This document shows positions 10,981 to 21,567 of a DNA stretch of 64,000 bases, one piece after another; positions within the stretch are counted from its first letter, which is position 1, and every line of letters begins with the position of its first letter. The notes below the pieces were generated by a model, which had not been told where the DNA came from, made no database searches, and saw only the letters and a list, made by a program, of their open reading frames with translations. The position numbers were made by a program, and so were the translations under genes. This stretch comes from Haplomitrium mnioides (Eukaryota; Marchantiophyta; Haplomitriopsida; Calobryales), in the NCBI GenBank assembly GCA_049999725.1, contig JBNGIS010001449.1, forward strand, positions 1 to 64,000, written 5' to 3'.

Positions 10981-13333
10981 TCAGTTGTACCCCTCCAGCA
11001 TCACGTAAACGAAGCCGTGGCCTTCTTTCTGCCGCCTGGTAAGGTAACCCACAAAACACACAACTGAGTGAGTGTGCGTTGCGTACGGATTTGGTTCAAA
11101 TTGCTTAAAGACCATCTTTACTGTACCTTTCTAAATGAAAATTCACCTTCAGCATGTAAAGTGACAGAAAAATACGTTTAGAATTCTATTTACACTCTAC
11201 TTCAACAACAAATAATACTTACTTTCTATAAAGTAAATATCCGCCAAAGATGAGGACCAAAACCGCAAAGGTAGTAAGGATGCTCAATGTTACAACAGCC
11301 CATGGTGACATCCGCCCCCTTCTGTGCTTGTGCTTCAAATGTAACCTATCATTGGAGAGCTGTTGGCATGGATACGTATTGCAAGATGCACTTTCCAAAG
11401 GCTGCACAACAAACAAGTACCAATATGAGACGTACTCCCAAGTCTACCTAGTGCGTGATACAAGGGGAATCAAGTACTTCATAGTGCTAACCCAAAGCCT
11501 CAGAGTGGGGAAAATGTACCTTTTCCAAATACCCACATTTGCTGTCATTAACAGAATAAATTCTGTGAGGAGAATGTTCTAAACATCCCACACACTTCAC
11601 AGATCGATATGTAAATCCACCACCGCAATCAACAGAACACTCACTCCAGTCATCATGAGTTATCCATTTAAATTCCTCTGTCACACACATGAAACTCGGA
11701 GCCATTCTCTCAAAATTTCTAAGTTATATGCTACATATCCACTCTTCTCACTAAACATACTAATTTTCGCCCACTTACAGCAACTCACTCTAAAAATACA
11801 CACAATACAGTGAATTGTAGCACATTATGGAGTAAATCGAAAACTTGAAACGGTGTTAAGCTTGTAAGTTGCAGGTAGATACCCCTCTCCTTAGGCTGTA
11901 TACTTAATTGTGCTCCACTTTGACAGAATCCTGTCTTAGCATTAGGATTGGTCACCTTGACATCAGAGCAATCATGGCAGCACATCCACTCCTTCCCAAC
12001 ATCCACTCGATTGCCACAACCAGCACATGCATCACTTTCAATTGGCTCATCTACACATAAATAAGCTTGGTAAGTTTGGGACATGACGACACTTAAACTA
12101 AATTGAAGTACGGTTCCCAGGGAAATAGTTAGAACATTTCAGCAGTTATAGAACAGATATGATTCTCTAAAATCTATACTGAGGCAATTTAAGAAATAAA
12201 CCAAGTGAAGAGAACTAACCTTCCACACAACATAGAGAATGTGTGAAAAAAGGAAGACATTGTGGATACCGAGGCAACGGACAAAGCCCATGGCAGTCAT
12301 CTGAGTGATCAACAGCAGCATGGCCAGGCCCACATGTTCCCAACCCTTTCAGATGGCATGATCCTGTCCAGAAGCAGCCTGCACAGGTATGCAATATCTT
12401 GGGCCTTCAGAGTGCCCTCAAAGACTTGATAAAAATCAATCAGAATGTGAACAATATTCCTCCCAGTGGCAAGTTCAAGTTTTTTTTGTTGTTTATTATA
12501 CACAATGAGAGTGCCAGGAAGTCAGACGAATATACTTCTCAGAATCGACAAAAAATCTATGTTCATAAAATATAGGTAGCAAAGAGTAACTCATCAACGT
12601 GAATCCGTTTGGCTTAGGAATCCCAAGCATAAACCAACATCTACCGAGGTAAGGAATCTAAGAGTAGAGAACTGGAAAGAGTAAAATTACATAAAAAGGT
12701 TCAAAAGCCAACAAGGATGGACAGTAAAATAGACAGCTAAAAAAATTGGACGAAAGGGGTGAGCAAGCGACACTCAAGAGATCAGTAGAAAAGCGAACTC
12801 GCAACCAAAAAGTATATCAGCATGAACATAGTTTCTTTATTATGATGTGAAGCACGAGCAGAAAATAAATAATCTCTGCAGCTGAAAGTACGATTCAAAG
12901 TGTCACGGTTTGCTTGCAGGTGTCAACCGTGTTTCACTCACAGCAGTGCAGAATAGAGGAAGAGCCAACGATAGCAGGAGGCTAGTAAATTTCAAACATG
13001 AAGTACAAGTACAAAAATTACTAGCAAACGAGAGATAGTCGGACTGCTTTCAAATATTATAATGACTGTGTTCTCGGACTGCACGATAATTTAATCCCAA
13101 AATGATAGACGAGAAAAGGAAAGCAACTTTCTCTAAGCATCAAATACAAGCGCAACGAAAGAGTGTGGGAAAAAACGAGCGCATCAGTACAACATCGACA
13201 CTACAAATTCACTTCATTTTCGCTCATAAAATTATAGTTAAGAGTTCGAAAAGAAGATGGAAAGACATCGATTACCTTCGCCGGAAACATGCACTACAAA
13301 CGTGAGAATCGTGAACAGGAAGGACACTCCCAT
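10981..13333 (-). CDS. Type I membrane protein with a thrombospondin type-1 repeat, 6 exons
   Basis: Exons, in order of transcription: 13333-13276, 12378-12220, 12050-11883, 11677-11520, 11401-11223 and 11035-10981. They sum to 258 codons plus stop with every phase consistent. Residues 1-19 form a signal peptide (MGVSFLFTILTFVVHVSG). A cysteine-rich ectodomain follows, then a TSP1 repeat at about 133-193 with the hallmark DWSECSVDCGGGF and later conserved cysteines (to SCNTYPC). A basic stretch and a transmembrane helix (about 215-238) come next, then a 20-residue cytosolic tail ending in YVMLEGYN. TSP1 repeats are common in animals and apicomplexans and uncommon in plants as far as I know. 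The role is unknown; cell-surface adhesion or receptor function is inference. The final 55-bp exon depends on one phase-2 intron. Confidence 0.8.
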
Positions 13334-13880
13334 CGCTTGGCAACCGCGGCAATTACAGTGCTCCAGAGCTTTTTCGACTTCAGTTCCTCACCTAGGAGCC
13401 CTAATTCAGTTACTAATTTCTAATTATTTCCTAATCACCGTTACTCTTCATAGAGCCCTGTTTTGTTCCTTCCCTCGATGGTTCAACACCTTCTTATCAT
13501 AGCGATGAATTTAATGCATGCATTTGTGTTAGCATTTTCGTTTGAAAAACTGTTTCTTCCAAATTGGGAATGCTGGTTGTAAAACATGGAGTCAAACACA
13601 ACTGTGACAAACGAAAGTCAACCTGACATGTCAAATTCGAGCATATTGCCTTCACTTTGTACAGCTTTCCCCATTGATTGAAGGCTAGGAAAATACAGAG
13701 GATGTAGAGCCTCAGTCCGAGTTACCCTAGTGTAAGCTATTACAACTATTACTTTGGCTCTCCAAATATTTTACTACTACCATCCATAGATATCAATATT
13801 TGTATATGTACAAGCGGCTAAGAGCAACAAAAATCCTACGATGAAAGGAAAAGCAGCGATAATGCTACAAAGCAGGTTTG
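13334..13880. other. Spacer between the zinc-knuckle gene 3' end and the TSP1-type gene
   Basis: It probably contains the promoter of the minus-strand TSP1-type gene and the 3' UTR of the zinc-knuckle gene. No further gene was seen. Confidence 0.4.
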
Positions 13881-16800
13881 TCATGGATTCACTCCTTGCA
13901 CACCGCCTTCCAATTCTTCAACAATTCCCAAATTCATCCCTTGCAAAATCTCTTCTTGTATTTGAAACCCACTATCCACAACCCCATAGCTTTCCGAGCA
14001 TTTGCCTTTGAAGGTCTGTCCTCTTATCGAAGACAATGCATTTCTAGAAAGAGGATCCGTTCCATCTCCCGAGCTTCCAGGCTCTGGATGGATATCACTC
14101 CTAACAATACTATCATTCGTGCTTTCTCTATCACACCCCTCCTTTTCGCTGTCCTCACTCCCATATCCTAATAAACCATTCCACGGACTCTCCTGACTTG
14201 CTTCTCCAAAATTCCCAAGGTATGGTCTGCAATTTGTTCCTGTATTTTGCTCATTATTTGAACCATTGTTTGGCGGTTTCTTTAACGATTCTGAATCATC
14301 TCTATTAATCTTTCTCTTTACAGGCAGAATTTTCACTCTTTCAGAAACAATACCTAGACCTTGGGCAGTTCTTGCTCTGTATTGCGTGAATGACTGATTG
14401 ACTTCTGAATGGTCACATGTCCCAGATATCAAATCCTTGCCCGTGACTGCACTATTGGTTGATTCCCCGGTAAACCTCGGTTTACATCTCTCCTCTCCTC
14501 TCATATCTTTTCGAACACCCAATCCATCCCATGGTCCCGGGAGGTCCTTCAGGCGGGCTGGTACAGATGTATAAACAGCATTTGCTGAAAACTTTGAGTC
14601 TCCAGTATCAGGAAAATTAAGAATAGCACTTGATCGTGCCTGTAGTTGAGCCTGCTTCCGTTCATGTTTCTCCAACTCTGCAGCCTACCAAAGACAACAT
14701 CGACAAGTAATAAGTAATGAATGAAATAGAAAAAAGGCTGTAAAATCAACAACCTAAAGCAAAGTGATCGCAGAAACAATTTGCAACATGACATATTAGT
14801 AAACCTGCTAACCAGAAAACATTGACAACCAATTTCTTCCTAGCCTGATCCATGCCAAACACTTGGCTTCTCATCAGTCCATATGCGTCTTTGCTAATGC
14901 ACTCTGAACAATTGAATTGGATAATGGGGCAAACATGAGTTTCTTCTCTGGCTTTCCAAAAAGCCTTCCAGATAAAAGAGTGGACGTTACTGCTTACAAC
15001 TTGGCAGACTTTAGTTTTGTGCAAGCTGTGACAAAGGAATCAGTTGGGTGGTGGATGTTCATAATCTTATGACATACAAGTGCTCCAGATAGGTTTGATT
15101 ATGCAATGGACTCTGTTCAGGACTTCAGCAGCCTGTCATGACACTATACGAGCTCAACATTCCTCGTTGTAAATCAACAAATTGTAATAGCTTTCGTTTT
15201 CAAACGATTAAGAACACACTATAAATTACTGTGGGGGCCTTTTGGCAATGGGAGAAGGAACCTGAGAGTGGCTAATGCTAGCATGACGTCCTTCCTTTCC
15301 TCGTGGTATGGCTGCTCAGCAAGGAGTTAACTTCCCAAACTGTGGCCCCAAAGGACAAGAATGATTATTTCCATCATTTCAGATGAACTGAGATCTGGTC
15401 AACCACCGGAGCAGCAAAAGAGACACCATTAATATGGTTGATTGCTTAGAAAAGAGTCCATTGCCCAAAAAAGGAACAAAACAAAGAACCAACTGACTCT
15501 AGTTGCAAATGCTCTACGGAAGATAAGGATAATACTCAGGAGATTTGGTGCTGTGTTGGACACTATGGGCAGTGACTTCATCGTCTTATCTGTGAAGGAA
15601 CAGCAAAGTGACCAAACACATGACCCAATAACCTCAGTCACAAGTTTCATTTTCAGAGGCAACCTCTCTCCATCATACGGAAAACGAGTAACTCAGATGT
15701 CTCCATACTGAGCTCGGTTATGAACAAATGGAACCTTGAATAGGACCTATGGTGCTATAAATTGTCAGTGCAACAAAAATAATGGACTGAATGTTAGTTT
15801 CTAATTGGATTGAAGGTTTCGGGTGCGACTGTGCCTTGAATGCATGGAGACCAAACCAAGAAGAGCTTCAATTCTTCCACAACAGGAAAAAAACAAAAAC
15901 AAAAAAAACAGCAGGGAGAGACCTTGGCGAAAGGATCGTTGCAAAACTTTGAAATGTGGCCCTTCCGTCCACATCTGAAATCAATAATTGATGGCAATTA
16001 GTACTCAAGATTGGATGTTAAACCAAAGTATTTAGAACTAGTTGCTGACTATTCTTGTAACTATTAAGAAATCCCTATGCTTTAACACCCAAAGGTGACC
16101 TTCATGGAATTGGTTAGATTTGCAAGCTTATAATAAACCAAAAGTTGCCTGTGAACTAAAACACACAATTCACAGGGAACCAGCAGAAAAAGAGGCTACT
16201 TGTGGCAGGAGACATTTTTGCAATTGCGTTGAAGGTGACCTTTCTCTCCGCAACGGCTGCATATTACTCCCTCAACACACTCCCAAGCCATATGACCTCT
16301 CCTGTCACACATTCCGATGCCAATCATAACCTTAATTTACAACAGTCGTCCCATCTTAGAGACAGTAGTTACTTGAGTTGGGAAAAGTGAGATTTCTATC
16401 TGAACCTTACGAATGTTTGTCATATACTTATCTACTCTCATCCTCAACATCAGGGCTGACGAGGTGGAAGACATAGCTATGTTTTCGTTATCCAAGGCTT
16501 CTATCACGGACTGTTAAACGGTAATGTACGACTGCGCTCGTGAAACTAAACATGTTCAGTTTGAAAAGAAGCTGAATTGTGAATCAGAAGGAATAGCTGA
16601 ACGTTGCCAACATATTTATAATGTACGGAGGAAGAAATTGTTGAGAAATTCGACGTATGATTTCCCATCACTAAAATGCCCCGAGATAGACAATGTGCAC
16701 AGAAGCAAATTCACACTGCGACTCAATAGAACCGAGAAAAGTGTAACCAAATTTCAAAAGAATTCTGTGACAGAAATATAGACCCCACAATCCAGTTCCC

Positions 16801-16988
16801 GCGGTCGACATTGGCCCAAAAATCATACGTCAACTGACAGAAATAATCATAATTGACACCAACCCATTGCAACGAAAGCATGTATGAAGTGAGCAATCGC
16901 GTGCTAGATGCCCTCCGCGCCCACATCGATGACACGGTCCAGGAGTTCCATGATAGCTCGCCATCAGCATCGCCAATACTGGACCCAT
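13881..16988 (-). CDS. Protein with four CCHC zinc knuckles, 4 exons
   Basis: Exons, in order of transcription: 16988-16864, 16301-16200, 15974-15923 and 14684-13881. They sum to 360 codons plus stop with all phases matching. The N-terminal 90 residues hold four perfect CX2CX4HX4C knuckles: CHRCGRGGHLARDC (19-32), CFRCNGRGHMAWEC (37-50), CSRCGEKGHLQRNC (56-69) and CHKCGRKGHISKFC (74-87). Two of the knuckles are split by introns, which supports the joins. The remaining 270 residues are polar and low in recognisable motifs, starting with a charged AAELEKHERKQ helix. Such knuckles bind single-stranded nucleic acid, so an RNA-binding role is likely. There is no retroviral gag context. ATG 16970 or 16964 could serve as the start instead. 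Confidence 0.82.
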
Positions 16989-17423
16989 CGGAGTACGAAT
17001 CTCACCGAGGAAATTCCCTGTCTAGAAACCGCACTAAATCATGGTTTCAGGCACCCAAACAGTCAACAAATCACTATTTCATAATATCGCTTCTAAAATA
17101 TTGTACAGTTAGGGCTGGTCGATTTTGAGTAGTTCTGTATCTGCTTTGAGCACTCCACAGGTGACACCACACAGTTCTTCTTATTCATAAAATGGTTGGA
17201 ATGTTCACACTTTTCATGCTATGATCACATCTGATCTTCATCACATGATCCGAGGTCCATGTTTGGTGACATTGTCTTCCTTATCAGTCATTTTGACGAC
17301 TTTTTATCGTGGAGGGGTTGGAATCTGGGAAAGCATTAACGCCAACGCCCTGCAAACTTCTGAATCAGCTGAATTTCTCATCAGGAATCGAAACTTGGGC
17401 TTCACCAATGGATTCATCTTTTA
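16989..17423. other. Spacer between two minus-strand genes
   Basis: It should contain the promoter of the zinc-knuckle gene and the 3' UTR of the 384-aa gene. No other feature was recognised. Confidence 0.4.
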
Positions 17424-19296
17424 CTATGGGCGCCCTATGGTCCCATCATCACCTTGGATTGAGGTGGGGGCTTTTGTCCCTCTTGTGGGTATCATATCTT
17501 CATCCAGGATCACAGGCTTTTCAGGGGCAACGGGCTTCTCAGGAGGCATAGTGCAAGGTTTATTTGGCCTCCAACTTATAATATTGTACATACGAGCACC
17601 ACTCTGCTTACGTTGAATTCGAAGAGCTCTCATGGCAGCTCGCCACCTGCAGAAATTACGCATCATGATCCAATACCATTGGCATTTTAAACTGAGGCAG
17701 GAACTTTTATAAGTTGCAACAATTATCCATGCACATGCATGCTACATAGGTGTAGGAAGAGCAGTTCACACCTCGCAGACATTTCAATGTACTTGAGTGT
17801 CTGTCCTGCATATCCGTCGTGATATTGCAAACTGATCACATCATATGGAACGCTGGAACGATTCTTTCGAAAGCCTGGGCACCTCCTGTACTTTGCTTCA
17901 TGCTCTAAAAAATTTGTGTGCTCGTTCTTCCTTGCATCAAGTCTGTCATGTTCGCGCCACATCTTTTCTGAACGATGTATTTCATCAATTTCCTACAAAT
18001 TTGGTACATGGGTGTCAACCACATCATAGCAAACCTCTTCTGTCTCGTAGATTTGGTGCTTGGCAATCAATCGAGATGTCGCTTATCTATACATTTCCAG
18101 TGTGGTTCAAATACAGGATTCCCATCAATGTCTCAAGAGGATTATCACCCTTGTGGACGTATCAAGGGTGGTGATACGTCCACCATTGCCTAAAACACCA
18201 ACCTTTCTTCTGACGATCCGCGTGTCATTTTGAGCATGTAGCATTGATTCTGATTCCTTCAAAAAGTTTTCAGAGGGCGACATATACATCATAACAGCTT
18301 CTGGGGGTGGTTTGATGACATCATAATCGACGTTGTTCCGGACATGGCCAAATCTCCTTGCTGCAAGTCTCTCCTTCTCCAAAGAATCCTGCGAGTTTAT
18401 GACTACAGTTAATGAATATGCAAGAGATGCATACACTCTGGGCACGGAAGTGCAGAATATATTCATGGTATTCGCATCACAATGTGCCGTTGTTTTAGCT
18501 GACATGAGGTCTTCGTCTGAACGAAGCAATTCCCAGATTGATTTTCAAGGTGACAAACCAGGACTTAGGAGTCCCAAAGTCCACTCCATAATTCATCACT
18601 CGACACAATCTTTCAAGAATCTTAGAAGCAAAGCACCCTATGCTTCAGTCTTTCTACTGCTTAGTCAAGTTTAGCAAGAGGTGTGTATCAGAGCGTACAA
18701 GAATAGAGCAGAAGAGAGAGAGAGATTTTCGGAATCAATGTTTTTGTAACAATGTGATCAGAGAGACATACGTAGTTGCCACCGTAATGATTCTTCTCGT
18801 AGTTGCGTGCCATACAATTTTCAAGGTATCCCCATTTCGTAACAGGTCCCCACATGTTGAGCGGGTACAGTTTCAGTGCTGCTGAGATCTGTTGACGACG
18901 AATCGTTTCTGGGGATATACCTCTAGAAACATCTACTGAACATCCTTTCCTCGATTCAGAGCCAACTTTAGAAGCAGCATACATTGCAGCATTTGGCACA
19001 GCTGCGGGAGTTGCACAAGGTGTCGCATGTGCAGGACATTCGGACACATCAGTGATGACTGCAGAGTGTGCTGGACATTCTGATACAGGAGTGATCACTC
19101 CAGACTTCCTCTCGGACAATGCAGAATTTGTCATAGTTACAGACTTCCTGTCAGACAGCACGGAATCTGTCATGGCTACAGACTTCCACCGTGAGGACGC
19201 AGAATCTGCCATAGTGACAGACTTTCTCATGGAAAGCTGGCCGACGTCTGCTGATACGACTGAAGACTTTCTAACCGAGAGTGATGAATCTGCCAT
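17424..19296 (-). CDS. Unrecognised 384-aa protein with N-terminal serine/lysine repeats, 4 exons
   Basis: Exons, in order of transcription: 19296-18772, 18388-18203, 17992-17772 and 17646-17424. They give 384 codons plus stop with consistent phases. I do not recognise the family. Residues 1-70 carry about five imperfect repeats of the type (A/T)xSxLSxRKSVTM, and two SECPAHA units follow. The middle (about 150-300) is rich in charged and aromatic residues, with segments such as LYPLNMWGPVTKWGYLEN and WREHDRLDARKNEH that look like a conserved globular or filament-binding protein. The C terminus has proline repeats (PPEKPVAPEKPV). A role in the motile sperm axoneme of a seed-free plant is a guess from composition only. 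An alternative donor after LGN (18184) would add a doubtful 52-nt intron. Confidence 0.65.
18153..18183. repeat. Perfect 12-bp inverted repeat with 7-nt loop
   Basis: GTGGACGTATCA at 18153-18164 is the exact reverse complement of 18172-18183. It lies inside an intron of the 384-aa gene in the preferred model, just downstream of the exon-2 donor. Confidence 0.7.
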
Positions 19297-21567
19297 GATC
19301 CTCAAGGCTTTTTGTCGTCCTTGACGGGCATTCGAATTTCAAAGCTGTGATTTGAACTCGCATCAACACATCATGGAGCGTGAGAAGTTCATGAGCACGC
19401 TGACTATTTTTGAGCTTGGATGGCAACACGGAAACTGATCCACAGGATGAAATTGGGTGAGAGACGTTTGTCTCGCGTGCGGTGGGATGGAGGGCGCAGT
19501 GCAGAGTGGGTTTAGGAAGGAAGGTATGGCGATGGTGGGTGGAAGGAATCCCAATGTGAAACGGTTGGTCAACTGACCTCTACAGCCGAACCATCCGTAA
19601 CAGCAGCACTCATGGCTCATTTTCACTTTTTACTAGAACTGTAGAAATTAGCCATTCAATAAAATGGATGAGTTGCGACAACTGATGCTCTGGTGTAAGG
19701 GTGGTGAAGTGATGGTGTGAAATTGGATAATCCATTGATTGTTGGATTATTTGTTTAGAGCAGTGTGTTCCTTTGAAGTGGCGGTGTGAAATCGGATGAT
19801 GCTGTTTCCGTGATGGATAGTTCCCAGATGTGCCAGTTTGAACATTAATACAAGTTGGAAATGGGAATGTCGAGAGACATTCAGGTTTCTGAGCTAGCCG
19901 GCCGAATTCGCTCAATCAACCTCCACCACGGGCTCGTGGTTGGCTGTACTTTGAGGAAATCGAATCTTGTTTGAGCTTCATGTCCAACACGCAGATGCAG
20001 AGCAGTGATTTGGGAGCGAGATTCTGCCCAGAAGATTTCGGGCTGATGATTTTGTTGTAGGCTTCCTGGAATGCTTGATCGTTACGCCAAAACCAAAGAT
20101 TCGATGGCAGCATAGATTCTGCATAGAGAAAAGCTGAAACCAGGATGAGCAGGATGAATCGCGAGTTGGAGGCATTGGCTATCTTCCGACTGAGTGAGAT
20201 AATAATGGGTTCAATTTCTGCAATCCGCAATCTCTAACTTTACACAATTCCAACTTGGCCAACCAAGTACGATAATTGCCAAATTATCGTACCAGCATGT
20301 GCACTGTCCATGTTCATTGGATTGATGCATGCTTCTAGAAACTTGTTATCAGGTTTTCCAATTATTGCGACGGGCTCCAAAATGGGTTTTTCAGTCGAAA
20401 CAAGAATTCAACCGTACCCATTTCGAATTTAGATCGAAATACACTTGTTAGATCTAGAAAGCTTGCGACATTGTGACATGGTTGCGGATCTGCGGCAAGA
20501 TCACTTGTTGCAGATCGAATATCAGTATGCTCAAGCTTTTCTTCTGCAATAAAACGTTGGCATTCGTGCCATCTTCTTACTACGGGCACCTCCAATCAAT
20601 TATCATTTAGGTGTTCCGCAAACGGCACAATTCTGCAAGCCACATGGTCAGGGAAGAAAGAGCCTACGTCAGTACGCAAATAAATCAGTGGGATCGCTGC
20701 CCTCACATTGCAAGATTAAGTGAGGGTGACGTTAAATAGTGCGTAGCAATCGACAACGAGAGTCGATCAAGACATCCGTCGTTACCTCCATGGATGTTGT
20801 CAATGCGCAACGCTGCTGAATTCAGCATGTCACGTGCATTCCAATGATATTTTTTTCGTGTTCCTATCTATACAAAGAGAAAAATGACGTTCCTAGTCGT
20901 AGAAGGTAGACTTCCAGTACACTGAACGCAGAGTCTGTCTCGAGAAATTCTTCTCCACTGTATGTAGAAAGGGAAAGGGAAAGCTTTTGGTGCACGCAAC
21001 TAGGGCTGATGAATGGCGGAAGATTTTCCGAACTGTTTTAGAGGCAATGGATTGCAAGCGGGGCACGGCTTTTTATAGACTATGTAGTAGAAGGTCGTCC
21101 AGGACGCACCCAAGATCATGGCCAACACCTCACACGGTCTATGCAACATAGCAAATGCATTCATCGAAAGCATTCTGAGCTCGCATTCCTCCAAAACCCT
21201 TTAACTGTCGACAGCCCTAATGTGTGCAAAATGTACCCTTGCAAGTAGAGCAGTTTTCTTACGAATCCATTCATCTATCCTGTGACCAAAGCCCTTGAGA
21301 AAGAGATAGAAATTCCGTGAACAAAATGAACCTCCCTATCGGATGGGGAATGCCGAGGGAGAGCAATAGATTTGGATCTCCCAAATCTACTGTTTGCCAC
21401 TCGCGAAACAATGAAGGATTAACGCATTCTTCGGAGAGATGATAACGATATGAGATGAGCAACGAAGTGGAGAGTGAAAGTATTTTTAAAGCACGCGAGA
21501 TTGCATTTGCTTCCGCTTCCACATGGCTTGACAATCAAATCAAGGGAGTTGCCTGACATAAAACACT
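19297..21567. other. Divergent intergenic region
   Basis: This 2.3-kb region separates the minus-strand 384-aa gene from the plus-strand EF-hand gene, so it should hold both promoters. A minus-strand frame at 19916-20230 has a short hydrophobic stretch, but it lacks a supported ATG or homology and I do not call it a gene. A strong hairpin lies at 20267-20292. Confidence 0.4.
20267..20292. repeat. Perfect 11-bp inverted repeat with 4-nt loop
   Basis: GTACGATAATT is followed by GCCA and then AATTATCGTAC. The hairpin lies in the divergent promoter region between two genes. No T run follows that would suggest a terminator, and no flanking target duplication was noted. Confidence 0.75.

Noticed and set aside
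17424-19296. Firm assignment of the 384-aa protein as a flagellar protein
   Set aside because: Composition and the likely plant group hint at it, but I recognise no specific family, so it is kept as unknown.
19052-19324. Plus-strand frame rich in TDFxxxxxES repeats
   Set aside because: It is the antisense of the N-terminal repeats of the 384-aa gene.
19916-20230. Minus-strand 104-codon frame with a hydrophobic patch
   Set aside because: The frame starts at a non-ATG codon, has no homology and sits in a divergent promoter region.
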